Below, one piece after another: positions 1 to 8,899 of a DNA stretch of 61,178 nucleotides (its first letter is position 1; every line of letters starts with the position of its first letter). The notes under the pieces are model-generated. The model did no database searches. It saw only the letters and a list, made by a program, of their open reading frames with translations, and had not been told where the DNA came from. Made by a program: the position numbers and the translations under genes. The DNA is from Chlamydiota bacterium (GTDB lineage: Bacteria; Chlamydiota; Chlamydiia; Chlamydiales; 2-12-FULL-49-11): positions 1 through 61,178 of the forward strand of contig CANJWO010000004.1 of the NCBI GenBank assembly GCA_947478685.1, read 5' to 3'.

Positions 1-44
1 GCTTGTAGCCTTTGTTGTTCCACTTTAAAATTCTCCCAAGCCAT
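1..44 (-). CDS. Transposase, N-terminal fragment (IS481-like), cut by the window edge
   Basis: The reverse strand starts with ATG at 44 and reads MAWENFKVEQQRLQ before the window ends. A GAGG ribosome-binding sequence lies five bases upstream. The short peptide resembles the start of IS481-family DDE transposases, which begin with a W-x-x-x plus a QR-rich segment, and two direct repeats typical of an IS end lie just outside. Only 14 codons are visible, so the family assignment is tentative. Confidence 0.5.
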   Translation of the reverse strand, partial: MAWENFKVEQQRLQ

Positions 45-145
45 AAAAACCTCATAAATTATTTAATATAAGGTTATTATAACATATTTTTGTAAAGTGT
101 TACCTATGTTGGTGAATCAAAGTGTTACCCATGTTGGTGAACTGG
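1..145. mobile_element. End of an insertion sequence with two subterminal direct repeats
   Basis: Two 25-bp direct repeats lie next to each other at 94-118 and 119-143, each containing GTGTTACC(T/C)ATGTTGGTGAA. They sit upstream of the partial transposase start at 44. Repeated sequences of this kind at an IS end are usually transposase binding sites. The exact element boundary is not defined by the visible sequence; it probably lies near 143-147, where the palindromic repeat begins. Confidence 0.5.
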
Positions 146-146
146 A

Positions 147-235
147 CCACCACAGAGATCACAGAGAACACAGAGAAAAAATAGAAAGTTTTTTTGCGCG
201 CAGCGCCTCTGTGTTCTCTGTGCTCTCTGTGGTGA
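147..235. repeat. Palindromic dispersed repeat, copy 1
   Basis: Two 27-base arms at 149-175 and 207-233 are inverted copies with two mismatches, made of CACAGAG-type units. The loop contains a GCGCGCAGCGCC stretch. Two more copies occur in this window (28,228-28,311 and 52,767-52,850), both in the opposite orientation judged by the GCGCTACGCGC loop segment. A short partial copy (GTGATCTCTGTGGTG) is at 321-335. Confidence 0.85.
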
Positions 236-408
236 AAATTTTTTCTTTATATTCTGATAATAAACATGTTGCATGAGAATGCTTAGGATAGCTTTCTAAA
301 AAATCCTAAAGTTCTAGTCCGTGATCTCTGTGGTGTATATATTTTTCTAAGTAGAAATCTGGTGGTTTTTGCTAGTGTTGCAATTCGGGGTGCTGATATG
401 AGTTAGGT

Positions 409-2064
409 ATGAAGATATTGGTGGCGCAGCTTAATCCGGTTATTGGCGATCTTGAAGGCAATATGGAGAAAGTCCTTGTTGCCATGGAGGTAGCTAGGAC
501 GCAAGAAATTGATATTGTGGCGTTTCCAGAAATGACGCTTTGTGGGTATGCTCCTGAGGATCTTGTTCTTCATAAAAATTTCATTGAGGAGATGGAGTTA
601 TGTCTCGATAAAATTGTGCGTGAGTCAAAAGGGATAGCAGCGCTCGTTGGACTTGTACGGAAAAATCCGATTCATGAAGAGAAGGGGTTGCTCAATAGTG
701 CTGCGGTTATTTCGGATGGGAAGCTTCTAGGATTTCATGACAAGTGGCTCTTGCCTACCTACGATGTTTTTGATGAACGGCGGTATTTCTCGCGAGGGAA
801 GAATGTTAACATCTTTGAGATAAAGGGGATGCGCATAGCGGTCCTCATATGTGAGGATATGTGGCAAAATGCGGGCGAGGAGATTTCTGGCACGTCGTAT
901 CCGTGGGATCCTGTGAAGGAGCTTGTTATTTATAAGCCCGATATTCTGTTTAATTTGACAGCTTCCCCCTTCCAGTCAAGGAAGGCTGACATTCGTGTAG
1001 AGGTGTGCAGGGCTGCAGCAAAGACACTTAAGTGTCCGATTGTCTATACTTGTCAGGTTGGGGCAAATGGTCCTGTAATTTTTGATGGATACAGTCTCTT
1101 TGTCGATAAAGAGGGTCATCTTAAGCAAGTAGCAAAGGGATTTCAGGAAGATTATATGATAATTGACTTGAATGCCAGGGGAAATGTCTTGTCGTTTGAG
1201 CACGATCCGATGTATGACATGTTTGCAGCTCTTAAGTTGGGCCTGCATGACTATTTTAAAAAGTCGGGGCAAAAAAAAGCGATCATCGGTTTATCAGGTG
1301 GGATTGATTCGGCTCTTGTGGCAGCTATTGCAAAAGAGGCTTTGGGTTCTGAAAATGTTTTAGGTATTTACATGCCAACTAGGTATTCGTCGCATGAAGG
1401 TTTTGAGGATGCCAAAAAACTAGCAGAAAATTTAAATATAGAATTCAAAACAATTGACATAGACCAGCTTTTCCAAAACTTTCTCGACATTCTCCATCCC
1501 TATTTTAAAGAGGAGGAAGAGGATGTGACTGAAGAGAATATTCAAGCTCGAATTCGCGGTTTGATTTTAATGGGTTTTGCAAATAAGTTTCGAGCGCTTG
1601 TCTTATGTACAGGAAATAAAAGTGAGCTTGCTCTTGGCTATTGCACTCTTTATGGCGATATGTGCGGCGCGCTAAGTGTTATTGGGGATGTTCTTAAGAT
1701 GGAGTGCTATCAATTGGCCAGATGGATTAATCGGGAAACTGAGATCATCCCTCTTCGTACTTTAGAAAAGGCCCCATCGGCAGAGCTTAGACACCATCAA
1801 AAAGATTCTGATTCGCTTCCCCCTTATGAGATTATTGATAAAGTGATTCGTGGCTATATCGAAGAGTACAATACAATTGAAGATATTGCAAAAAACTATC
1901 AAATTGATGAAGAGACGGTTAGGTCAATTGTTCGTCGTATCTATAAAGCGGAACATAAGCGCAGACAAGCAGCTCCGAGTCTCCGTATCTCGAAAAAATC
2001 ATTCGCAGTTGGCCGCAGAAAGCCTCTCCATTTTTCAGGCACCTTATCTGAAAAAGTCTATTGA
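409..2064 (+). CDS. nadE: Glutamine-dependent NAD+ synthase
   Basis: Makes NAD+ from deamido-NAD+ with ATP and ammonia released from glutamine. Residues 1-260 are a nitrilase-type glutaminase domain: the glutamate is in FPEMTLCGY, the lysine is in the KWLLPTYDVFDERRYF segment, and the nucleophilic cysteine is in LICEDMW. Residues 280-540 are the synthetase domain with the P-loop GLSGGIDSALVA. At 551 aa it has the usual length for this two-domain form. Chlamydiaceae are generally regarded as importing NAD, so its presence fits an environmental chlamydia. It begins with ATG after a long non-coding stretch and is likely transcribed alone or with the next small gene. Confidence 0.95.
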   Translation: MKILVAQLNPVIGDLEGNMEKVLVAMEVARTQEIDIVAFPEMTLCGYAPEDLVLHKNFIEEMELCLDKIVRESKGIAALVGLVRKNPIHEEKGLLNSAAVISDGKLLGFHDKWLLPTYDVFDERRYFSRGKNVNIFEIKGMRIAVLICEDMWQNAGEEISGTSYPWDPVKELVIYKPDILFNLTASPFQSRKADIRVEVCRAAAKTLKCPIVYTCQVGANGPVIFDGYSLFVDKEGHLKQVAKGFQEDYMIIDLNARGNVLSFEHDPMYDMFAALKLGLHDYFKKSGQKKAIIGLSGGIDSALVAAIAKEALGSENVLGIYMPTRYSSHEGFEDAKKLAENLNIEFKTIDIDQLFQNFLDILHPYFKEEEEDVTEENIQARIRGLILMGFANKFRALVLCTGNKSELALGYCTLYGDMCGALSVIGDVLKMECYQLARWINRETEIIPLRTLEKAPSAELRHHQKDSDSLPPYEIIDKVIRGYIEEYNTIEDIAKNYQIDEETVRSIVRRIYKAEHKRRQAAPSLRISKKSFAVGRRKPLHFSGTLSEKVY

Positions 2065-2116
2065 TTTAATCTTTCTCTTTCCATAGTCTTAACCCTCAAA
2101 TTTTAGGGGTATTATA

Positions 2117-2647
2117 ATGACAGCTATTACGAATGTGGTGTTTCCTGTACTGACAATGGATGGTAAGGCTTATCTTCTTTTAGATACGATTCCGGAAACT
2201 CTCAAAAAACCTGTGACTCTTGATTTCATTGCATCTGTTCAGGACCTTGGGGTTTTGAGAAAGAGGTGCGAAGCTACTTCTCAGATAACTCACGAGGGTG
2301 AAGTGGCTATTCATACCTATATTCTCCGTCCCAAAACTAGTTTTCATATAGGCGATTTAATTTCTAGGTTTTCTACAGAAGAGATCTCCTATTCAATATG
2401 TGTATCATCTTCTAGGTTTGAGGCAAGAGGTCAAGCGCTTGAAATTATTAAAAATTTTGGGGAGAGCTTTTTATCCACTAGTCAGAAGGAAGAGATTCTT
2501 ACTCGAGCATTATCTGTTCTTCATGCTGACTTCATAGGGGACAATTCTAAAATAGATAAGACGAAAGTCAAAATAGTGATGTTAGTCGGTATTGTAATAT
2601 TTAGTTTTGCTGCAATTTCTTTGATTATGAATAAAATGTCTAGGTGA
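2117..2647 (+). CDS. Hypothetical tail-anchored membrane protein
   Basis: A 176-residue protein I do not recognise. It has no N-terminal signal; the only hydrophobic segment is at the C-terminus (residues about 150-170, KIVMLVGIVIFSFAAISLIM) followed by NKMSR, so it would be anchored by its tail with the bulk in the cytoplasm. A good ribosome-binding sequence (TAGGGG) precedes the ATG. It follows nadE by about 50 bases on the same strand and its end overlaps the end of convergent epmA by 8 bases. Confidence 0.75.
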   Translation: MTAITNVVFPVLTMDGKAYLLLDTIPETLKKPVTLDFIASVQDLGVLRKRCEATSQITHEGEVAIHTYILRPKTSFHIGDLISRFSTEEISYSICVSSSRFEARGQALEIIKNFGESFLSTSQKEEILTRALSVLHADFIGDNSKIDKTKVKIVMLVGIVIFSFAAISLIMNKMSR

Positions 2648-3521
2648 GGTTGTCGGGGAAAAGGAGGACTTCAGCTAGGGTCTCCTTTTTAAGGGCTAGC
2701 ATGAGAAGTCTGTCAAAGCCGACGGCAATGCCATAAGTGTTAGGAGGGAGCCCTTTTTCTAGGGCAGCAAGGAAAAAACTGTCGATAGTAAGATCGGGTT
2801 TCTCTTCGAGGGCCCTTTTTCGATTGGCCTCGATGAAACGATTTTTTTGTTCAACAGGATCTGTCAGTTCACAAAATCCATTTCCGAGTTCGATCCCTTG
2901 ATAATAGTATTCGTAGCGTTTGGCGATCTCTTTTCCGTTTATGATCGCAGTTGTTGCAAGAGCTGCGTCTTCTGCAGGAAAATTTGTGATGACTGTGATT
3001 TTATCGATTCCTAAGTTTGGTTCAACTGAAGTTGCCCAAATGTAGTGTCTTTTTATCTCTTCTCGCCAAGAGCTAGTGTTGATGTTTGAAGGCTTTGCAT
3101 AGCGATAATAAGCCTCTTCATAGGTGAGGGTTTCAACGGGTAACTTGCCCAAAAAAATAGAGAGAAAATCGAGCACCTCTTGCAAAAAGATGCTCTCTTC
3201 TGTATCTGTTTTATACCATTCGCACATGGTGAATTCAGGATTATGTCTTGATCCAGACTCCTCTTTGCGAAAGGTGTGGCCAAGGAAATAGATGTCTCCA
3301 GAGCCATTAGCAAGGAGGCGCTTCATTGCATATTCAGGGGATGTGTGGAGAAACCTTCCATCTTTTGTTTCAAAGGGATCGATGTAGGTGTCAATGGCTG
3401 CAAAGCGGGATAAAATGGGAGGATCTACTTCAAGAGATCCTCTTTCATCAAAAAAAACACGAACTTTTTTAAAAAAATTCGCCCTAAATCCTACTAACGT
3501 ATTCGCTCGTTCTCGTGTCAA
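2640..3521 (-). CDS. epmA: Elongation factor P beta-lysyltransferase (EpmA/GenX/PoxA family)
   Basis: A LysRS-like class II synthetase without the anticodon-binding domain (293 aa; family about 325). It attaches beta-lysine or lysine to EF-P. Motif 2 is seen around RKEESGSRHNPEFTMCEWY (residues about 85-105) and motif 3 as GIAVGFDRLLMLAL near the C-terminus. Its ATG lies inside the last 38 bases of efp, so the enzyme and its substrate are translated in overlapping frames and probably coupled. No epmB (lysine 2,3-aminomutase) is visible in this window. Confidence 0.92.
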   Translation of the reverse strand: MTRERANTLVGFRANFFKKVRVFFDERGSLEVDPPILSRFAAIDTYIDPFETKDGRFLHTSPEYAMKRLLANGSGDIYFLGHTFRKEESGSRHNPEFTMCEWYKTDTEESIFLQEVLDFLSIFLGKLPVETLTYEEAYYRYAKPSNINTSSWREEIKRHYIWATSVEPNLGIDKITVITNFPAEDAALATTAIINGKEIAKRYEYYYQGIELGNGFCELTDPVEQKNRFIEANRKRALEEKPDLTIDSFFLAALEKGLPPNTYGIAVGFDRLLMLALKKETLAEVLLFPDNLT

Positions 3522-4047
3522 CTTTGATTTTCTCTCCCTCTGAGATAAAAATAGGCACTTGAATCTCTGCCCCTGTTTCTGTTTTTGCAGGTTTTAAAAC
3601 TCTACCTGAACTATCGCCTCGTGCGCCAGGAGCTGTCTCAATAATAAGCATATCCATGAATGTTGGAGGGGTAAAATCGACCGCCTCTCCTTTGTAAAAG
3701 ACAATTCCGTAGAGGAGTTCTTCCATCAGCCAAACATGTTGCTCGCCGATTAAGCTCATCGGGATCATGATTTGGTCAAAAGTAGCATCGTCCATAAAGG
3801 TCGCTCCGTCTCCATCTTTAAAGAGGAGTCTCATTTTCATCTCTTCTACGTCTGCAAGGGCGATTTTTTCATTAGATTTAAAGGTTTTCTCCATTTGAGA
3901 GCCGGTCTTTAAATTCTTTAATCTTGTTCTAGTGAAAGCTTGACCCTTCCCAGGTTTCACAAGATCTACAGACACAACGTTATATGGATTGTTATCAATT
4001 TCGACCTTCATCCCTTTGCGGACCTGGCCCGATTCAATTTCTGACAT
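3484..4047 (-). CDS. efp: Translation elongation factor P
   Basis: Relieves ribosome stalling at polyproline. The 187-residue length and three-domain composition match EF-P. The modified loop reads VKPGKGQAF (residues 31-39), carrying the lysine that EpmA modifies. The C-terminal part (ETAPGARGDSSGR...) contains the conserved domain III. The adjoining epmA overlaps its 3' end. efp with mfd, alaS and tkt nearby recalls the CT752-CT748 neighbourhood of C. trachomatis (from memory). Confidence 0.96.
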   Translation of the reverse strand: MSEIESGQVRKGMKVEIDNNPYNVVSVDLVKPGKGQAFTRTRLKNLKTGSQMEKTFKSNEKIALADVEEMKMRLLFKDGDGATFMDDATFDQIMIPMSLIGEQHVWLMEELLYGIVFYKGEAVDFTPPTFMDMLIIETAPGARGDSSGRVLKPAKTETGAEIQVPIFISEGEKIKVDTRTSEYVSRI

Positions 4048-4074
4048 AAAAGATACCTAGTTATTTTGAAGATA

Positions 4075-4860
4075 TTATTGTTCAACTACCACTTTTAGTG
4101 CAAGTAGAGAAGATCCGGGTAACTGGTTTGGGTCTACTCGAGTTTGGCGAAAGGCATCGGCAACAACTTCGGGGAGCGAATCGATGTGTTGCTCCAGCCT
4201 GGCAGTTACGGCTTCGAGGCGCCTTGTTTGAGACTCAATTTGGATGAGGATAGATCCAAGGTGCTCTGTTTTAGTTATAATGCTTGCCTGGATATCTGAT
4301 TCTACAGAGATAGCAGCGTGAACTTTTGCTTGAGCCTTATCAATTTCAGCTGTAATTATTCGTAGTTCAGGTTGTAGACGGTGAAGCTGATCTAGCGCTT
4401 TAGCAAGATGTTGATCTGAGATCTTGAGTTCAGCATGTAATCTCAAAGCCTCCTCGCGGTCGTTCGACATAACTCTAAGTGAGCTGTTTAATGCAGCTAC
4501 CGAATTTTCCAGATCTTCATTTGCCGCCGTGAATCCGGCTAGCTTACCATCAAGGTTAGTGTTTAGTAATTGAAGAGCAGCTAGTTGCTTTTTCATCTCT
4601 TCTAGTTCTGCATATCTGCTTACATAATGACTCCCAAAGCCGATAACAGCGGAAGCAACAGTTAAGACTACTCCTAAAAGAAAGGCTCCCTGAAAGAACG
4701 CCGCCACAGCGCCTACAACTGCAATAACAAGCCCCGTTAACATTACCGAATCGCGCCAATAGAGACTTACTCTTTGACTAAATGGAATAGGGTCAGCACA
4801 ACTAATAAGAGCCTGCACCCAGCTGCAACAACTCATGCTACATAAATTTGGTATTTCCAT
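4075..4860 (-). CDS. Inc-like membrane protein with bilobed hydrophobic domain and coiled coil
   Basis: The likely start is ATG at 4860 with GGGG eight bases before it; an in-frame GTG is three codons upstream. After a Cys-rich N-terminal 38 residues come two adjacent transmembrane helices (about residues 40-57 and 58-77) joined by a very short turn, then a long predicted coiled coil (about 85-225) rich in Leu, Glu, Ala and Gln. This bilobed hydrophobic domain plus coiled coil is the pattern of chlamydial inclusion membrane (Inc/IncA-like) proteins that are secreted by type III secretion and face the host cytosol. No sequence family can be assigned by eye, so the Inc call is topological inference. 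Confidence 0.65.
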   Translation of the reverse strand: MEIPNLCSMSCCSWVQALISCADPIPFSQRVSLYWRDSVMLTGLVIAVVGAVAAFFQGAFLLGVVLTVASAVIGFGSHYVSRYAELEEMKKQLAALQLLNTNLDGKLAGFTAANEDLENSVAALNSSLRVMSNDREEALRLHAELKISDQHLAKALDQLHRLQPELRIITAEIDKAQAKVHAAISVESDIQASIITKTEHLGSILIQIESQTRRLEAVTARLEQHIDSLPEVVADAFRQTRVDPNQLPGSSLLALKVVVEQ

Positions 4861-4921
4861 CACATACACCCCAAAATTAAAAGAAGATGTATATCATAAA
4901 ACTTTTAAGATTTCAATAAGA

Positions 4922-5563
4922 TTATTTCTTGTTCTTCTTTCTAGTTTTAAAGGCAGTTTCGACTTGAATTGCTTGCTTGAGGAGAAGCCCGGCATGGAGG
5001 AGGTTTGTCTCTGATTGATAGACTAGGTGGATAGCAAAGAGTTCCTCAATTGTCTGTTTTTCTTTCTCGTCAAAAGATTCTAGCGAGATTAAAATAAGCT
5101 CGTTAATGATCTCTTTGATCGTCGCTTTTTCATCGATGAGGGAGGTCGCTTTTCCTTGAAGGTCGAGAATATTGCGCTGCAAATAAATTTGGAGATTTTG
5201 CGTAAGTTCCACAATTTCAGATCTTCTAATATTAGGTGTCTCATCTTCAGTGAAATGAAAGGGATCAATTTCTTGCAATAGGGACTTAATTGCCTGAATG
5301 ATCTTATTTCCCCGTTTTTCTAGATCGTCAGGTAGAAGGAGAAACTCATCTATATCTGAATGGAGCTTCTTAAGATAGCCATTCATCTTTTCCCCAAAAG
5401 GGGGAGCCATCATCGTCTTTAACTCAGGAAGCAATTTTGTAAGTAGGTCTAGCTTGCTATTCAAATCCTTCGAGCGTCCCCGCTCACAAATAGACAAAAT
5501 GGAACCGATTGTCACTTTTAGTGAGTGAATAATTTTATATCTGTGATTTATTATATATTTCAT
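4922..5563 (-). CDS. Hypothetical helical protein
   Basis: A 213-residue protein, not recognised. Its composition suggests mostly alpha helix, with many Leu, Lys, Glu and Ile residues, no membrane segment and no signal peptide, and a very basic C-terminus (KTRKKNKK). It starts with ATG in an AT-rich leader and lies between the Inc-like gene and mfd, all on the minus strand. It could be a cytosolic or secreted accessory protein; nothing in the sequence decides this. Confidence 0.6.
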   Translation of the reverse strand: MKYIINHRYKIIHSLKVTIGSILSICERGRSKDLNSKLDLLTKLLPELKTMMAPPFGEKMNGYLKKLHSDIDEFLLLPDDLEKRGNKIIQAIKSLLQEIDPFHFTEDETPNIRRSEIVELTQNLQIYLQRNILDLQGKATSLIDEKATIKEIINELILISLESFDEKEKQTIEELFAIHLVYQSETNLLHAGLLLKQAIQVETAFKTRKKNKK

Positions 5564-5631
5564 AATTATTATTTATTATTTTTTTATTTATACTAACAAT
5601 ACAGCATGCTAGTTAATAATAATAATGAAAT

Positions 5632-8600
5632 TCAGAGAGGGGGCTTAGTGAGAAGCTTGACGACGAAAGCTTCGAGGGCAGCGGGTGAGGGTTGAGGGGG
5701 GAGGAGGTACGATTTTGAGGGAAGTGAGACGTGCTCAGTGGCAATTGTATGAGCTAGGAATTTGAGAGTTGTGTAGTTAAGTTTGTTTGCAAAGACTCTG
5801 ATTCTGGTCATGTGGTAGAGCCAGGTAACAGAGATGGGTGGAGCTCCAAAACGGTCTTTGAGCTCTTCAAAGATGTTGTCGACTTCTTCATTCGACGTGG
5901 CCTCTCCAAGCCGGTGGTAGATTTCTAGGCGAAGAGATGAGTCGGGAATGTAGTCGGATGAAAGTTTGGCATCAAAGGAAAATTCGAGTCTTGTCTCTAA
6001 GAAGGTAGTTGGGGCTTCATGTTTGAGGGCTTCGATTGTCCTTTTAAGGAGTTTACAGTAGAGGTGAAAGCCGATGCTTGAGACGTGGCCCGATTGTTGT
6101 ACACCTAGAATATCGCCAGCACCTCTCAGTTCTAGATCGCGCATAGCAAGTTTCATGCCGCCTCCAAATCCGGAAGTTTCAACAAGGGCATTTAACCGCT
6201 TTTGTGATATTTCGGGAAGTTGTCTGTTTTTGGGTATCATAAAATATGCATAAGCTGTTTTATTCCAGCGCCCAACTCTTCCACGGAGTTGATAGAGATC
6301 TGAAATTCCAAAGGTGTCAGCTCTGTCGATAAAAATTGTGTTAGCATTTGGCATATCGATGCCGCTTTCAATAATTGTGGTTGCGACGAGGACATTGATC
6401 TCTCCGTTTTTAAATGCATGGAAGACGTCATCGATCTGATCGCTTTCTAGTTGTCCGTGAACCACTCCAACTTTAGCTGCTGGGACAAGTTTTTCTAATT
6501 CTTCGGCAACTTTATAGATTGATTCAACTCGGTTATGAACAAAAAAGACTTGGCCATCACGGGATAGCTCGCGAAGGATCGCATTCCTGATAAGGCTTTC
6601 CTCTCGTTCAACAAGGAGGCTTTTAATGGGGAGTCTGTCGCCTGGTGGGGAATTTATAACAGAAAGTTTTCTAGCTCCAACAAGAGAGAGATAAAGTGTT
6701 CTGGGTATAGGTGTTGCGCTCATGCTGAGGGAGTCGACTCCCACTTGGAAGGCTTTAAGCTTCTCTTTTGCTCTGACTCCAAAACGTTGTTCCTCATCGA
6801 TGACAACAAGGCCTAAGTCTTTAAATAGGACGTCTTTACCAATCATCCGGTGAGTGCCGATTAAGATGTCGACTTTCCCCTCAGCTAACTTTGTTAGCGT
6901 CTCCTTGTTCTCTTTTGCAGTTTGAAACCTGGAGACAAGAGATATATTAATAGGAAACAGCGCCATTCGCTCTTTAAATGTCTCATAATGTTGAAGCGCC
7001 AAAACGGTTGTTGGGACAAGGACTGCTACTTGTTTTTTTCCATCGACAACAACTTTAAATGCGGCTCGCATAGCAACTTCTGTCTTTCCATATCCGACAT
7101 CGCCACAAAGGAGGCGATCCATTGATTCTGGGATCATCAGATCTGCTTTAATCTCTGAAGTGGCTTTTACTTGATCTTCAGTCGGTATATAGGCGAATGC
7201 TTCGTCAAATTCACCAACTTCAGAGCTGTCAGGTGGGCAAGAAAATCCCCCTTTTACAGCCCTCTCAGCTTGCATTTGAAGGAGGTCTTTTGCATATCCA
7301 AGTATGGCTTGCTGCGCTCTAACTTTTGTTTTAGCCCACGAAGTCGTTCCCAGTTTATGTAGCTCAGGTTTCTCCTCATGAGAGCCTATGTATCTTGAAA
7401 TTAAATGTGATTGGGAAGAGGGAACGTAGAGTTTGCTACTCCCCGAATATTCGATGATAAAGAATTCGTCCTCAATGCCGAGGTGATTTTTTTGTTTATC
7501 AAGGCCTAGATATTTTCCAATGCCGTTATGAAAATGGACAACATAATCGCCTGGTTCAATATTATGAAAATCGGAGAGGGGTGTGTGATAAGTAGAACGC
7601 CAGGCAGTTCTTCGTGTTTTTGGCCTACCAGAAAATTCAGTGAATGGAATTAGAGCGGTCTTATCATAGGCAAAGCCGCTTGATAGATAGCCTTGGATAA
7701 ATTGTGAATTAGGAGGGAGAGGATCTAGGGATTCTCTGACGGAGGTCTCCTCTTTTTCCCCTTCAACTAGAAAGATCTGTTTTTGCTCTTGATCTAAGTT
7801 AGCAAGATCGATTGGATAAAATGGATGGTGGTACCGTTTAAAGGGAAGACTTTTTCCAAACATTTCTAATTCAGCATTTTCTGACAAAGATTCTAAAGGA
7901 TGATCGGAAAAATAGACCCGTTTTGTCTCTCCTGCTAAAAAGGTGGGGAAGTCGATAAAAAAGCGAGGCCCGAATCCGGCGAGCTCTTTTAGTTGGACAA
8001 AGTGATTCTCGGAAGATAAAAGGTCTTCAAAAATGACTATGCTATTTTGCATGTAGTCGAGTAGAGATTCTAGGGCCAGTTCCTTAAAAATAATTGTATA
8101 CTCATCTGCATGAGAAAAAGTGAGTTCAGTTACCTTTTCAATAGAACGTTGGCTCATCGGATCAAATATTCTAATAGCTTCGATTTTGTTACCAAAAAAT
8201 TCAATTCGGTAAGGGGTCTTTTCAGAAATTGGAAAGACGTCGATGATTCCGCCGCGAACGGCAAATTGACCTTTGTCATCAACTAATTTTGTCCTTTCGT
8301 ATCCAAGAGATAAAAAGACGTCGACAAGATCCTCAAAGTTTGCCTCCTCACCTACTTTCAGCGACCAGAAAAGGGAAGAGAGAGTCTTTCTCGGTACTAC
8401 TTTTTGAAGAAAGGATTGAAGGGAGGTCAAAAGTATGTGGGGCTTTTTAGATAGGCTTAAGTTATGTAGTACCTCTAGTCGCCTTCCCATAATGTCTCTG
8501 CTTGGCGGAAGTTCTTCACCTGGAAGCGCTTCCCATGATGGTATTTCAAGTACACCATCTGGATGAAAAAAAGCTAAGTCTTGAAAGAGCTGATTTTCAT

Positions 8601-8772
8601 GAGCATCGCTTGTAATAACAATTACATTTTTTCCGGAGATCTTTTGAATTGCATGAATCAATAACGCTTTAGGACTTTCCCAAAGCCCCTCAAATAAGAG
8701 TGGCTCAAGCTTAAGTTGATTTGCCAACTCTAAAAAATAGGGTCCGTCTAATATCTCAGGTCTCTTCAACAT
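5632..8772 (-). CDS. mfd: Transcription-repair coupling factor Mfd
   Basis: Releases RNA polymerase stalled at DNA lesions and recruits UvrA. Visible in order: UvrB-like N-terminal region (PSWEALPGEELPPSRDIMGRRLEVL), RNAP-interacting domain (PGDYVVHFHNGIGKYLGL), SF2 translocase with Walker A GDVGYGKTEVA and the DEEQ box (VIDEEQRFGV), the TRG-type region, and the C-terminal domain. The open frame extends upstream to a TTG at 8844, but those 24 residues are Cys-rich and unlike Mfd. The first ATG at 8772 (MLKRPEILDG) is the better start, giving about 1,046 aa, slightly shorter than E. coli Mfd (1,148). Confidence 0.95.
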   Translation of the reverse strand: MLKRPEILDGPYFLELANQLKLEPLLFEGLWESPKALLIHAIQKISGKNVIVITSDAHENQLFQDLAFFHPDGVLEIPSWEALPGEELPPSRDIMGRRLEVLHNLSLSKKPHILLTSLQSFLQKVVPRKTLSSLFWSLKVGEEANFEDLVDVFLSLGYERTKLVDDKGQFAVRGGIIDVFPISEKTPYRIEFFGNKIEAIRIFDPMSQRSIEKVTELTFSHADEYTIIFKELALESLLDYMQNSIVIFEDLLSSENHFVQLKELAGFGPRFFIDFPTFLAGETKRVYFSDHPLESLSENAELEMFGKSLPFKRYHHPFYPIDLANLDQEQKQIFLVEGEKEETSVRESLDPLPPNSQFIQGYLSSGFAYDKTALIPFTEFSGRPKTRRTAWRSTYHTPLSDFHNIEPGDYVVHFHNGIGKYLGLDKQKNHLGIEDEFFIIEYSGSSKLYVPSSQSHLISRYIGSHEEKPELHKLGTTSWAKTKVRAQQAILGYAKDLLQMQAERAVKGGFSCPPDSSEVGEFDEAFAYIPTEDQVKATSEIKADLMIPESMDRLLCGDVGYGKTEVAMRAAFKVVVDGKKQVAVLVPTTVLALQHYETFKERMALFPINISLVSRFQTAKENKETLTKLAEGKVDILIGTHRMIGKDVLFKDLGLVVIDEEQRFGVRAKEKLKAFQVGVDSLSMSATPIPRTLYLSLVGARKLSVINSPPGDRLPIKSLLVEREESLIRNAILRELSRDGQVFFVHNRVESIYKVAEELEKLVPAAKVGVVHGQLESDQIDDVFHAFKNGEINVLVATTIIESGIDMPNANTIFIDRADTFGISDLYQLRGRVGRWNKTAYAYFMIPKNRQLPEISQKRLNALVETSGFGGGMKLAMRDLELRGAGDILGVQQSGHVSSIGFHLYCKLLKRTIEALKHEAPTTFLETRLEFSFDAKLSSDYIPDSSLRLEIYHRLGEATSNEEVDNIFEELKDRFGAPPISVTWLYHMTRIRVFANKLNYTTLKFLAHTIATEHVSLPSKSYLLPPQPSPAALEAFVVKLLTKPPL

Positions 8773-8899
8773 TGGAGGACAATTATTACAAAGTGGGCAA
8801 TTCCAAAACCACCCTTTTCTTATGAAAGATAAGTAATTGCACAAATAGAATGTTTTGTGGTAAAGTATTTATTATTATGAACTAATAGGGGTTTTAGTT

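Noticed and set aside
147..235. tRNA or structured RNA gene
   Set aside because: The palindrome has no cloverleaf; its arms are a simple repeat and it occurs at three unrelated places.
2086..2112. Terminator after nadE
   Set aside because: The stem is only about five bases and overlaps the ribosome-binding sequence of the next gene.
8773..8844. 24-residue Cys-rich extension of mfd from TTG
   Set aside because: It has no similarity to Mfd; the ATG at 8772 fits the family start.
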